Part shown: positions 17,301 through 25,279 of the stretch, one piece after another
Layout: every line of letters begins with the position of its first letter
Numbering within the stretch: position 1 is the first letter of the stretch
From: Frankia umida
GTDB lineage: Bacteria; Actinomycetota; Actinomycetes; Frankiales; Frankiaceae
DNA length: 64,000 nucleotides
Direction: 5' to 3'
NCBI RefSeq assembly: GCF_023242945.1
Contig: NZ_JALKFT010000003.1
Location: 186,001 to 250,000, forward strand
Translations under genes and position numbers: made by a program
Notes under the pieces: model-generated
Database searches by the model: none
Told to the model about the DNA's origin: nothing
Seen by the model: only the letters and a program-made list of their open reading frames with translations

Positions 17301-17557
17301 TCCCCGATGAACTTCTCCACCGAGCCGCCGTGGTTGTAGATGACCTCCCGGACGGTGGTGAAGAACTGCCACATCACCTGCTGCAGCGGCTCCGAGTCGA
17401 TCTTCTCGCCCATGTCGGTGGATCGGGCGATGTCGACGAACATGATGGTGACGGTTTTGCGCGTGCCGCTGCCGGCGCTGGGTAGGGGGTTGCCACACTC
17501 GGAGCAGAAGCGCGCCCGCTCCGGGTTCTCCTCCGCACAGGTCGGGCACGGGACCAT
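14327..17557 (-). CDS. Class III adenylate cyclase / AAA-ATPase / TPR regulator
   Basis: The 1076-residue protein starts at the ATG at 17557 with a zinc ribbon (C4PTC7 ... C18SEC21). A class III cyclase domain (33-185) follows with metal-binding Asp42 and Asp86, Lys82 and Asp152 at the adenine-selecting positions, and Asn155/Arg159 in GDAVNVASRLES; all are present, so it should be active. Next is an AAA/STAND-type ATPase (from about 225) with Walker A GSAGIGKSR and the Walker B-like LVLWFDDVHWAEP. A long helical TPR-like C-terminus follows, with no LuxR HTH. Such proteins couple cAMP synthesis to sensing by the ATPase/TPR part; the ligand is unknown. Confidence 0.92.
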   Translation of the reverse strand: MVPCPTCAEENPERARFCSECGNPLPSAGSGTRKTVTIMFVDIARSTDMGEKIDSEPLQQVMWQFFTTVREVIYNHGGSVEKFIGDAVFAVFGIPVLHEDDALRAVRSALDIRSAMETLNADLQQRWGLRLRVRIGINTGEVTVAGGGVTGDAVNVASRLESASPPDEILIGNSTYRFIRHSVTVTALDPLVVQGKREPLQVHRLTGLVDPTAGPGSRAPLLGFTAPVIGRNRERRRLQDAFEAVVEERTCHLFTVFGSAGIGKSRMVGEFCASLAPRATVLTGRCLSYGEGIAYWPLMEMVRQATGLSADESPPDGRRRLRELLDGVGQAAEIVEALAPLVGLGGAELGPQESFWAARSFFQALAARRPLVLWFDDVHWAEPALLDLIENIADWSRDAPIMLLCLTRQELLEDRHGWGGGKFNTTSMLLAPLTEARCQRLIRSLMGSDDLDPALVNRITMSAAGNPLFVEQMVAALVDDGLLRREGSRWIATGSLRNVTVPPTISSLLAARLDRLDPAERRVLERAAVAGERFYLDAVIDLSDPGERPMVATHCLSLVRKELVHPDRSDLPGVEAYRFLHVLLRDCAYESTSKRRRAELHQQFAQWLQARLVGGPGEHDELVGYHLEQAYRFRVEIGLRGPETTELGRSAATCLIEAADRVRQGDETSAAQLLKRAITLLPEIDPLRLRAEIDIGWALFSFSRHSDAERILRQVSERARRAGEDGLRAHARLAHLRVLFATDPEGLVATTLSEAASSLAMFVRSGDDVGAALACRGQASAYFAAGQFAAAEQAMENAVRHAEESGVPRAAQSLRRELALLASLGPRPVAASRAHATLALDAAGDDRALRRALLAQLAVLAAMAGELEDARIHLKAAEEIVHDLRGPRVDPHHGGFVAARVALLSDDLTVAERELRRSCRALSQLGERAMFANRAAALADVLVRLGRVDEAGKYVTRCRDAAAADQLPAQAGWCGVHARLLSLRARHAEALRFADTAVDLAARTDDLDGQAHALLSRAEVLYRAGRKDDAAESLEQGINRYLTRGNVAAANLGRRLFDTLDQPPVVPPPPDAPSTA

Positions 17558-17673
17558 GTGCGGGATGGTAGGCCGATCCAGCTCCGACGCGGTGGCTGAT
17601 GCGTCGGCTCGACGCGTCAGAGGTGATCCGTCCCACATCGCACCGGGGGCTCTGCTGGGGCGCGTGCCGCCGA

Positions 17674-18489
17674 TCATGTCGCGAGGTCCCGTCGCACCGC
17701 CAGCAGCGCACCGCCCAGGGCCAGCCCGCCCCAGCCGACCGCGGCGACCAGCGAGGTGCCCTCCAGCTCGGATGTCGGCCAGGCCAGCACCCCGAGTACC
17801 GCGGTCGCCGGACCGTGGAAACGCGCGCCGTCGAACGCCAGCTCGAACGCCCCCGCGCCGATCAGGGTGAGCAGGGCGACACTCGACCCGCGCAGGATCG
17901 TGCCGAGCCCCACCCCGAGCGCGGCCGCCGCGGCCACGGTCAGCGCCACCACCGCGTAGGCGACGAGCAGCCGACCCGGCTGGTCGAGACGCATCCCGGC
18001 CGCCCCGTGGCGCAGCACGCCCACGGCGAGCCACCCGGCGAACAGCACCGCGCTCAGCGCCACGCCGACGGCGCCGACGACCAGCGCCTGCGCGACGACG
18101 ACCCGGTGGCGGTGCGGGACGACCAGGAACGTGAGGTCCGCGGTGCGATACCGATAGCCCTGGGTGGCGACGATGATGCCCAGCGCCATCGTCACGTAGG
18201 CGGTGGACAGCCCCGAGCGGGCGCGCAGCCCGTTGTAGGCGATCACCGCGTCCTGGCTCGCCCACAGCATCGGCGGTATCTGCACGACGACGGCGGCCAG
18301 CAGGGCGATCGGCTGCCAGCGGCCGCTGGCGATCCGGAACGCCTCGGTCCGCGCCTGCACCCCGATCCCCGCACCGCCCGTCGACCCGGCCCCGGCCGTT
18401 CCCGCTGCCCCTCCCGCCGTCCTGGCTGTGGCTGTGGAGCTTTCCTCGAGGTGTGCCCGCGTGTCGTCGACCCTGTCCATGGCGCTCAT
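17674..18489 (-). CDS. ABC-2-type transporter permease
   Basis: The 271-residue protein has a 55-residue Ala/Gly-rich cytoplasmic lead and then six predicted membrane segments (for example PIALLAAVVVQIPPMLWAS and LLVAYAVVALTVAAAAALGV). This is the plan of ABC-2/NatB-like permeases. Its ATG overlaps the stop of the ATPase gene by 4 nt, so the two are translated together. With the MarR gene upstream this looks like a MarR-controlled drug or lipid exporter; the substrate is unknown. Confidence 0.85.
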   Translation of the reverse strand: MSAMDRVDDTRAHLEESSTATARTAGGAAGTAGAGSTGGAGIGVQARTEAFRIASGRWQPIALLAAVVVQIPPMLWASQDAVIAYNGLRARSGLSTAYVTMALGIIVATQGYRYRTADLTFLVVPHRHRVVVAQALVVGAVGVALSAVLFAGWLAVGVLRHGAAGMRLDQPGRLLVAYAVVALTVAAAAALGVGLGTILRGSSVALLTLIGAGAFELAFDGARFHGPATAVLGVLAWPTSELEGTSLVAAVGWGGLALGGALLAVRRDLAT

Positions 18490-19325
18490 CCCGGACCGGT
18501 CAGGGAGAAGTAGACATCGGCCAGGTCGGGGGCGCGGGTGTGCAGTTCGACCAGGGCGATCCCGTGCCGGGCGGCGAGCCGGCCGACGAGTTCGGCGGTG
18601 CCGGTGGGCAGGACGAGGGTGTGCCCGTCGGGGCCGGACCAGCGCGGCGAGAGACCCTCGGCGGCGAGCAGGTCGGCGAGCCGGCCGGCCTCGGCCGCCC
18701 GGACCTCGACCCGTCCGGTGTCGGCGGCCGGGGCATCGGCCACGAGCGCCTGGTCGAGCTCCGCGGTGGGCACGTCCAGCACGACCCGACCCGCGTTGAT
18801 GATGACGACGTGGTCGGCCGTGCGGGCGACGTCGGCCAGCGCGTGGCTGGACAGCAGCGCCGTGCGCCCCCGCGCCGCCCAGCCGCGCAGGAAGTCGTGC
18901 AGCCAGCGGATGCCGTCGGGGTCGAGGCCACCGTGCGGTTCGTCCAGCACGAGCAGGGCCGGGTCGCCGAGCAGGGCGCAGGCCAGCGCCAGTCGCCCAC
19001 GCATGCCCAGCGAGTACCCGCCGGTGCGTCGGTCGGCGGCCGCGGTGAGCCCCACGGTGGCGAGCACCTCGTCCACCCGATGACGGCCGACGCGCAGCGG
19101 CATGGCCAGCGCGGTCAACTGGTCACGGGCGGTGCGCCGCGGGTGGGACGTCGGGCCCAGCGCCGTACCGACCAACCGGGCCGGGTCGGGATGCTCCCGA
19201 TAGGACCGGCCGAACACCTCCGCCCGCCCGGAGCTCGGTGTCACCAGGCCCACCAGTGCGCGCAGCGTCGTCGTCTTACCGGAGCCGTTCGGACCCAGAA
19301 AGCCCGTGACGGTTCCCTCGCGCAC
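18486..19325 (-). CDS. ABC transporter ATP-binding protein (start codon uncertain)
   Basis: Walker A GPNGSGKTTT, the Q-loop region, signature-like YSLGMRGRLALA, Walker B LLVLDEPHGGLDPDG and the switch His in LLSSHALAD are all present. The C-terminal 80 residues match the accessory domain of ABC-2 exporters. The first canonical codon is the GTG at 19325, which would cut off the usual first strand. The frame is open further, and reads VVRIERLAKRYGSHHAVREI between 19394 and 19335, a perfect ABC N-terminus. No ATG, GTG or TTG exists upstream of it. A GGGAGG lies five bases before a GTC at 19403, the likely true start, by a non-standard codon or after a GTG-to-GTC change. Confidence 0.88.
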   Translation of the reverse strand: MREGTVTGFLGPNGSGKTTTLRALVGLVTPSSGRAEVFGRSYREHPDPARLVGTALGPTSHPRRTARDQLTALAMPLRVGRHRVDEVLATVGLTAAADRRTGGYSLGMRGRLALACALLGDPALLVLDEPHGGLDPDGIRWLHDFLRGWAARGRTALLSSHALADVARTADHVVIINAGRVVLDVPTAELDQALVADAPAADTGRVEVRAAEAGRLADLLAAEGLSPRWSGPDGHTLVLPTGTAELVGRLAARHGIALVELHTRAPDLADVYFSLTGPG

Positions 19326-19440
19326 GGTAAAACTGATCTCGCGGACCGCATGGTGAGACCCGTATCGCTTGGCCAGGCGTTCGATCCGGACGACGGGGGT
19401 GACGGGAACCTCCCGGCGGATGGTCCGAACGGGACATCAC

Positions 19441-19911
19441 CTACGGTAGCCCGTCATTCGCCGCTCCCGGCATGCGGGCCGGCGCGGCGCTGCTGACGAG
19501 CGAGGTCAGCAACTCCGCGAGCTGGGCACGTTGCGCCGCGTCCAGATGGCGGGTGATTCCCGTCACAGTCTCGCTGCGGTGTCGCCGACCCTCGTCGAGG
19601 GTCAGCCGGCCGGCGGACGTAAGAGCCACCAGCACCGCGCGCCGGTCGTGCGGATGGGCTCGGCGCTCGATCAGACCGGCCGATTCGAGCTCGTCCACCG
19701 TGGCGGTCATCGTGCGCGGGGCGACCCGCACGGCGTCGGCGAGATCGCGCAGTCGGCAGGGCCCCGTCTCCGCGAGCAGGGTGAGGATCTTGAATCGGCG
19801 CAGGGTGAGGCCGACGCCGGCCCGTAGCGCCTCGTCGACGGCGGTGCGGACACGATGGCCGGCGGCCAGTACGAGATCCACGACCTCGTCGCCGGTGTCC
19901 GGTGGCGGCAT
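19441..19911 (-). CDS. MarR-family transcriptional regulator
   Basis: The 156 residues carry the MarR winged helix: LTLRRFKILTLLAETGPCRL, recognition region VRVAPRTMTATVDELESAGL, and the wing motif ERRAHPHDRRAVLVALT with the family's conserved D-R-R. It is the first gene of the MarR-ATPase-permease operon, 38 bases before the probable ATPase start. Overlapping palindromes sit in the divergent region upstream and are the obvious operator. It most likely represses its own operon and perhaps the divergent nitroreductase until a phenolic-type ligand binds. Confidence 0.9.
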   Translation of the reverse strand: MPPPDTGDEVVDLVLAAGHRVRTAVDEALRAGVGLTLRRFKILTLLAETGPCRLRDLADAVRVAPRTMTATVDELESAGLIERRAHPHDRRAVLVALTSAGRLTLDEGRRHRSETVTGITRHLDAAQRAQLAELLTSLVSSAAPARMPGAANDGLP

Positions 19912-19943
19912 CCGCGCGGCCTCCTCAGTTATGGTGACGGTAA

Positions 19944-19984
19944 GGATATCTTAGGGTATCCATCCTCATCATGAGGTAGCCTCA
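19944..19984. promoter_or_regulatory. Cluster of palindromes, candidate MarR operator
   Basis: The 185-base MarR/nitroreductase gap holds three inverted repeats in 41 bases. They are GGATA...TATCC (19944-19961), the perfect CCTCAT-C-ATGAGG (19964-19976) and TGAGG-TAG-CCTCA (19972-19984), the last two sharing bases. The block is much less GC-rich than its surroundings. The last repeat has a weak likeness to DtxR boxes, so iron control is not excluded. Confidence 0.55.
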
Positions 19985-20096
19985 CTAAAATCGGGGCGAC
20001 AGGGGCCGCCCGCATCCGAGCCCGCCCACCAGCCCCGAAGCCCGCCCATCAGCACCAAAGCCTGTCAGCACCAAAGCCCTCGGAGAAGGAGTTCAC

Positions 20097-20693
20097 GTGG
20101 ACGCACTCGACTGCCTGTTGACGCGTCGGACCGCGACCCGGCTCGTCGAACCCGGGCCGAGCACCGACCAGCTCACCGCCATCCTGCGCGCGGCCACCAC
20201 CGCCCCCGACCACAAGATGCTGCGGCCGTGGCGGTTCGTCGTCGTGCGCGGCGAGGCTCGCACAGCGCTGGCCGCCGCGATCACCACCGCCGCCGAGGCC
20301 GTCGGTGACCTGCCAGAACCGATCGTGCGCAAGGCCGCAGGCAAGGCCACCCGCTCGCCGGCGCTGATCGCCGTCATCGCCGCCCGGGTCGAGGCCCGGG
20401 TGCCCGTCGCCGAGCAGGACGCCTCGGCCGCCGCGGCCGCCCAGAACATCTGCCTGGCCGCCCACGCGGTCGGGGTCGCCTCCGCCTGGAAGTCGGTTCC
20501 GCTGCTGGACAGCGCACCGGTGCGGGCGGCCTTCGGCCTGCGCGCCGGCGAGGAACTCCTCGGCTGGGTCGAGCTCGGCACCCAGGCGCCGAACGTGCCG
20601 GTCGCGCCGCGGGCCGCCGTCCCGCTCGAGGAGGTCGCCCTGGAGATGGCCGCCGATGGCGCCCTCAAGCCCGTCGCCGAATCGGCCGCCTGA
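20097..20693 (+). CDS. Nitroreductase-family FMN enzyme
   Basis: The 198 residues fit the small YdjA-type nitroreductases: N-terminal CLLTRRTATRLVEPGP with the FMN-phosphate arginines, APDHKMLRPWRFVVVRGEAR, the dimer-contact segment QNICLAAHAVGVASAWKSVP, and EELLGWVELGTQ. The GTG start has GGAGAAGGAG upstream. These enzymes reduce nitro compounds, quinones or similar acceptors with NAD(P)H. It faces the MarR operon across the palindrome cluster, so both may answer to the same ligand. A terminator-like hairpin follows 15 nt after the stop. Confidence 0.88.
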   Translation: MDALDCLLTRRTATRLVEPGPSTDQLTAILRAATTAPDHKMLRPWRFVVVRGEARTALAAAITTAAEAVGDLPEPIVRKAAGKATRSPALIAVIAARVEARVPVAEQDASAAAAAQNICLAAHAVGVASAWKSVPLLDSAPVRAAFGLRAGEELLGWVELGTQAPNVPVAPRAAVPLEEVALEMAADGALKPVAESAA

Positions 20694-20708
20694 CGGTCTC
20701 ACCGGAGA

Positions 20709-20730
20709 CGCCCGGACGGCCATCCGGGCG
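20709..20730 (+). terminator. Hairpin after the nitroreductase gene
   Basis: CGCCCGGA and TCCGGGCG form a perfect 8-bp stem with a 6-nt loop, 15 nt after the stop. No T-run follows. Confidence 0.5.
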
Positions 20731-20747
20731 GCGTGGTGACGAGCCGG

Positions 20748-20779
20748 GCGCGACGGCGCGACGGCGCGACGGCGCGACG
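20748..20779. repeat. Intergenic 8-bp tandem repeat, four copies
   Basis: GCGCGACG is repeated four times without error between the nitroreductase terminator and the lipoprotein promoter. It is non-coding and a good candidate for a length-variable locus. Confidence 0.75.
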
Positions 20780-20921
20780 GCGGCGGGTGAGCGCGATGGC
20801 CCGGTTCGGCCGAAGCTGCCCGAGATGACCGCGACGGTACCTAAGCTGGATCGCAGGACCGGGTCAGCCCGTCCCGATCCGGGGTAGGACTTCACTCCCG
20901 ACCTGCGACGGGAGGTTCGCC

Positions 20922-21686
20922 GTGTGCGCTGTGCAGGCACGCGCCCGCCTGGCCGTCACGGTCGTGACGACCGGGTTGCTCTTCGTCGCGCTGGTCGGAT
21001 GTTCGGACGGGGCGTCCTCGGTGGACGAGGCGGCGGCCGGCTCCCGAGCGGCCGCGGGTGCGGGCGTCTCGCCGGGGCCGGCAGGGTCCACGCCCGATCC
21101 CACCGGCCCGGGAACATCGGCCGCCGATGGCTCCGGCCAGGCGGGCGGAACCATCAGTACCGCCCCGGACGGCGCCAGCGGCACCCAGGGTGCCGGGGCC
21201 GGGGCCGGTGGAACCAGAACCAGCGGAGTTGATGGTTCGCCGGGTCCGGCCACGCCCCAGGCCAGCGCCGCCCCGGATGCGCCGGCAGGTGGCGGGGCGT
21301 CACCGTCCGCTGCCGGTGGCTTGCCGGCCGCGGGTGGCGGGGGGTCGTCCGGCGCGGTCGAGCCGGGCGCGGCGACGTCGAGCGGGCCGGCCGCACCCGT
21401 TCCGCTGCCCTCGGCGGTGTTCCTCGGGGAGGCCTGCAACCCGCGGCGCAACACCGGGCCTGCCGCGGCGATCAACGGTCTGGCGCTCTACTGCGCACCG
21501 GATGAGTCCTCCGGCGCCGGCGGGCGGTGGTCCACCGAGGCGCCGAGCTCCACCCCGACCCGGCCACGCCAGGGCAACATCTGCGAGCAGGCCGATGTCG
21601 GTCGGATCGTGCCCGATGCGTCCGGCCGTCCGCTGACCTGCCTACAGGACCCGACCGGATCGCTCAGCTGGTCGGACGTCTCCTGA
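20922..21686 (+). CDS. Secreted lipoprotein, Gly/Ala/Pro-rich with Cys-containing C-terminal domain
   Basis: The GTG start has GGGAGG 7 nt upstream. A signal peptide ends in the lipobox LVGC (Cys27). Residues 30-160 are a low-complexity Ala/Gly/Ser/Pro/Thr linker. A small domain (about 165-254) holds four cysteines (GEACNP, ALYCAP, ICEQAD, LTCLQD), which could form two disulfides, and ends in the aromatic-acidic SLSWSDVS. I do not recognise the domain. Its last 23 bases overlap the end of the convergent patatin gene. Confidence 0.65.
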   Translation: MCAVQARARLAVTVVTTGLLFVALVGCSDGASSVDEAAAGSRAAAGAGVSPGPAGSTPDPTGPGTSAADGSGQAGGTISTAPDGASGTQGAGAGAGGTRTSGVDGSPGPATPQASAAPDAPAGGGASPSAAGGLPAAGGGGSSGAVEPGAATSSGPAAPVPLPSAVFLGEACNPRRNTGPAAAINGLALYCAPDESSGAGGRWSTEAPSSTPTRPRQGNICEQADVGRIVPDASGRPLTCLQDPTGSLSWSDVS

Positions 21687-24600
21687 GCTGACGCTGGCGC
21701 CGCGCCCGGTGCCGAGCGCGGCGCGCGAGCACCGCCTCGCCGAGCGACCAGCCGCCCGGCGCCACCAGGGCGAGGAACACCAGCGCCCAGGCCCACGGAT
21801 GGTCGGCGAGGTAGGGCACGGCGTCGTCGCCCAACCAGTCGAACAGCCGGTCATGCAGGACGGGGATCGCCCCCGCCGCGGCGACGAGCACCAACGTCCC
21901 CGCCGCGGCCACCGCCAGACCCCCCGGTAGCCGCCGCCAGCCGGGAACGCCGACGATCACCAGCCCCACCAGCGCCGCCACGACACCGAGCCCTCCCACC
22001 AGCCCGGAGCCGACCAGCGCGGCCACGACGCCGACCACCACCAGCAGCAGCCCGAAGGCGATCACCACCCGTCGACGCCGGTGCGTGATGTCGCGGACCA
22101 GTTCGTAGCCGATCCGGGCCGCGGTGCGCAGCAGAAACGCCACCGGCCACATCGGCCGCGGCAGGAACCGGGCCGCCGCCAGCCACGACGTCATCACCGC
22201 GACGATCCGCGCCAGGTCGGTGGCCAGGATCGATCCCTGCGCCGAGTCGGTGATGCGCTCGTCGGACACCGCGCAGGCCCGCAGCACCCCCTCCACCGCC
22301 TGACCCGGCAGCACCTGGTCCGCCGGCGCGGCGGCTGCCGTCGGCGGGCCGGCGCTGACCAGGGCGGCGTCGACACTGGCGAGGAACTCCGTGGTCGGCC
22401 GGGCGTGCACCCCACCCGCGATGTCGTGGCGGACCGCCTCGGCCAGACCGACGAGTTCCCGGGCCGCGATGTCGCGCTGGAAACCGCCGGCGACCCACAG
22501 CGAGGTCGCCGCGAGGCCGGCCGGAACCGGTGCGGTCAGGTCCGCGAGCACGGAGAGCTCGGCCCGGACCTCCGCGGGTGCCGGCGACCCGGCCACGTCG
22601 GCGAGCGCGTCGATCAGCTCGGCCAGCCACCTGGTCGCAGCCCCGACCGGCGACACCGTCCCGTCCGGTTCGGTTCCGTCGCCTGGAGCGCCGTCGGGTG
22701 GGGGGCCATCCGAGGTGGTAGCGGTGGGTGGGGGGCCATCCGAGGTGGTGCCTGGGGGTGGGGTGCGCAGGGCGAGGTCGCGCAGCAGGATGAGGCGGCG
22801 CGGGTCGAGCAGGACGCGGACCAGCCAGCCGGCGCCGTCGAGCCGGCCCCACATCCAGTCGTTCGCCCGCCAGGACGACTTGGCGAACGCGGCGAAGTTG
22901 CCCAGGCGCAGGCCGGTGAGCTTGTCCTCGGCCCAGCGGCGGCTCGGATCGAGCGCGGTGGGCAGGTCGGCGCTGATCTGGACGAGCTCGACCGGCTGGT
23001 CGAGGACGGCACCGCTGGTCTCCTGCTCGACCAGGTGCAGGTCAAGCAGCGCGATCACGGCTTCGGGTCGGGTGGTGGGCAGATAGGCGACGAAATCCGC
23101 GAGGGTGCGGGCGGCCAGGGCTCGGCGCTGACCGACGGTCAGGCCCGCCGGACGGATCTCGATGCCGGTCGGCGGCTGGTCGGTCGGGGTCCAGCGGGGC
23201 ACGAGGTCGGCGAACTCGTCCCGGACCGCCTCGATCACCTCGGCCAGCGCCAGCCAGGCCGCGGCCGGTCGCCCTGTCCCGGCCACCCCGACCGGATCGA
23301 TGGCCAGCCACCGCCGGGTCGCCTCGGCGACGACCGCGCCCGACGTCGCCGAGGGCATCGCCGCCAGGGTGGTGCGAACCGTCGTGAACACCCCGGGTCG
23401 AGGCGAGGACGTGTAGAGCCGCCCCGGACCACCGGCCTCGCCGTCCGGTGCCGTGTGGGGAAGGGTGGCGGTGTGGATCGCGGTGGCGAGCCGGGCGAGC
23501 CGGATGCGCTCGGGCCGGGACGGGCACAGGACATAACCCTCGTTGATCATTGACAGCAGGATGCCCTTGACGCCGTCCAACGCTGGTTGGCCGAGTCTGC
23601 CCAGCTCACCGAGGGTGTCCGGGCCGGGGAGGCGCTCCGGCAGGGTCGTGAACACCGCGGCGCGGGCCGCGTTGGCGAGCCCGGTGCGGGCGGCGGTGTC
23701 GGTGCGGACGGCGTCCGCGTCGGCCGGCCGTGGCTGGTCCGCCTGGTCGGCGAGCACCCGCAGCAACGCCTCGACCACGGGTGTGCCGATCCGCTCGGCC
23801 ACCCCGCGCCGGTAGGCGTCGTAGAGATCGTCGTCGGCGAGCCGCCGGCCGCCCGCCGACGCGAGTCGTAGCAGTCGCCGACGGGTGGCCCGGGTACCGC
23901 GGACCGCGTCGTTGTGCGCGCGCAGTTCGGCCAGGTCCGTGCCGATCGACTGGTTGAGGGCCGCGTCCAACGCCCCCAGCAGGGTGACGCTGACCGGCGG
24001 GGTGGCCCGCGGGTCGTCCCAGACCGGGATGGTGCGGGTCCCGTCCGGCGCCACGTCGGTGGGGCGCGGGGACGGCACGATGTAGGTCACCACCCGGCGG
24101 ACCTGCCGGTGCGCGGGACGATCGAAGATCGCCGCCAGGGCCGGCCCGATCGGCCGGTTGACGAGAATCCCCCCGTCGGACGCGTGGAACCCACGAGCGC
24201 TGTTGACATAACGCCCCATATCAGGACGATCATCATCGGGGTCAGCGCCGTGCGAATCCTGCGGGTGGTCCGGGTGGTCAGGAGTGCGTCCGACCGGGAC
24301 GTAGACGGGCTCGAAGGCTCCGGGGAAGGCGGAACTGGCCCGGGCGGCGAGCGCCAGCCGGGGGATCGCGCCGGGGTCGGTGAGGTCCGGCGTGCCGAAG
24401 ACGAACAGGCCGCGGTAGTCGACGTCGAAGATCGTGCCACCGAGGGAGTCGGTGTGTTCGGCGAGCTCACCACGCATGATCGTCGTGGTGATGAACAGTG
24501 CCGTCGCCCGCCCCAGCGCGTCCGCACGGGTCGAGGCCGCTGCGTGGCCGGTCGCGGCGACGGCCCGCAGGCCGGTACGCAGGGCGGGCAGGACGACCTC

Positions 24601-25062
24601 GTCGCCGCGCAGCAGGGACGGGAACTCGCGCTCCCGCGGTGTGCGCATGAGCGTGTCCAGCGAGCCGAGGGACAGCCACAGTTCACGCAGCGGCGCCAGC
24701 CGGGCGCCATGGGCGCGCGCGAAGCCCAGCATCGCCGCGTTGATGCCGCCCGCGGACGCCCCGGCCAGCACGTCGACGTCCAACGTCACGTCAAGGATCG
24801 CCTTCAGCCGGGCATATCGCGCGGCCAGTGCCGCGTCCACCGGATCGACGCCACCGCTGCCGTCCCGGTCCGCGTCCCGGTGCCGGCCAGGGTCGCCGGT
24901 GGCCAGGTTGATCTCGGCGGCGACACCGCCCATCCACACGGCGAGGCTCGCACCGCCGGTCATCACGACGGCGAGGCGCACGTCCTGGGCCGTCCCGGCA
25001 CCCGCGCCGGCCACCGTCCCGCCCGCTGCCGGGGGACGGGGCTGGGCGGCGGGGTCACTCAT
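21664..25062 (-). CDS. Large patatin-like phospholipase
   Basis: The 1132-residue protein starts at the ATG at 25062. The patatin core is complete: oxyanion loop TGGASLAVWMGG (35-46), nucleophile Ser103 in GASAGG, and the dyad Asp296 in the DGG of ASDGGILVNRP. It matches the long actinobacterial patatin family, in which the hydrolase is followed by a big helical region, here with a duplicated TTSDGPPP stretch near 22690-22755. Several hydrophobic segments close the C-terminus (for example VVIAFGLLLVVVGVVAALV), suggesting a membrane-bound acyl-lipid hydrolase. It diverges from fadE5; both act on acyl lipids. Confidence 0.9.
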   Translation of the reverse strand: MSDPAAQPRPPAAGGTVAGAGAGTAQDVRLAVVMTGGASLAVWMGGVAAEINLATGDPGRHRDADRDGSGGVDPVDAALAARYARLKAILDVTLDVDVLAGASAGGINAAMLGFARAHGARLAPLRELWLSLGSLDTLMRTPREREFPSLLRGDEVVLPALRTGLRAVAATGHAAASTRADALGRATALFITTTIMRGELAEHTDSLGGTIFDVDYRGLFVFGTPDLTDPGAIPRLALAARASSAFPGAFEPVYVPVGRTPDHPDHPQDSHGADPDDDRPDMGRYVNSARGFHASDGGILVNRPIGPALAAIFDRPAHRQVRRVVTYIVPSPRPTDVAPDGTRTIPVWDDPRATPPVSVTLLGALDAALNQSIGTDLAELRAHNDAVRGTRATRRRLLRLASAGGRRLADDDLYDAYRRGVAERIGTPVVEALLRVLADQADQPRPADADAVRTDTAARTGLANAARAAVFTTLPERLPGPDTLGELGRLGQPALDGVKGILLSMINEGYVLCPSRPERIRLARLATAIHTATLPHTAPDGEAGGPGRLYTSSPRPGVFTTVRTTLAAMPSATSGAVVAEATRRWLAIDPVGVAGTGRPAAAWLALAEVIEAVRDEFADLVPRWTPTDQPPTGIEIRPAGLTVGQRRALAARTLADFVAYLPTTRPEAVIALLDLHLVEQETSGAVLDQPVELVQISADLPTALDPSRRWAEDKLTGLRLGNFAAFAKSSWRANDWMWGRLDGAGWLVRVLLDPRRLILLRDLALRTPPPGTTSDGPPPTATTSDGPPPDGAPGDGTEPDGTVSPVGAATRWLAELIDALADVAGSPAPAEVRAELSVLADLTAPVPAGLAATSLWVAGGFQRDIAARELVGLAEAVRHDIAGGVHARPTTEFLASVDAALVSAGPPTAAAAPADQVLPGQAVEGVLRACAVSDERITDSAQGSILATDLARIVAVMTSWLAAARFLPRPMWPVAFLLRTAARIGYELVRDITHRRRRVVIAFGLLLVVVGVVAALVGSGLVGGLGVVAALVGLVIVGVPGWRRLPGGLAVAAAGTLVLVAAAGAIPVLHDRLFDWLGDDAVPYLADHPWAWALVFLALVAPGGWSLGEAVLARRARHRARRQRQLRRRPTS

Positions 25063-25184
25063 GGTGGCAAGGGTAGCCGTGCTGGGACATGTCGCCCGGC
25101 GAGACCGGTGCCGGCCGCGCACGGTCACCGCCGCAGGGGCGAACTAGCGGCGTTCGGGTTGTCCGACCCCACTTGTCAGCGGGT

Positions 25185-25222
25185 TACTCGCGGGTAGCAT
25201 GGGAATACCGTACTCACGAGTA
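25185..25222. promoter_or_regulatory. Two copies of the palindromic operator TACTC(G/A)CG(G/A)GTA
   Basis: TACTCGCGGGTA (25185-25196) and TACTCACGAGTA (25211-25222) have centres 26 bp apart, in the promoter region between the patatin-like gene and fadE5. Each copy is a near-perfect 12-bp palindrome, and the match extends with TAGCA on the right of both. The design fits a TetR-type repressor of fatty-acid genes. The repressor gene is not in the window. Confidence 0.65.
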
Positions 25223-25279
25223 GCAAAGCCCGGGCCTAGGCCTCTGTGTGCCGCCCGGCGCTCCCGAAAGGAGCCGTCC

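Noticed and set aside
19972..19990. A second iron box before the MarR operon
   Set aside because: It shares AGGT and AGCCT with the DtxR consensus but lacks one base in the centre and matches poorly overall. The palindromes are better read as a MarR site.
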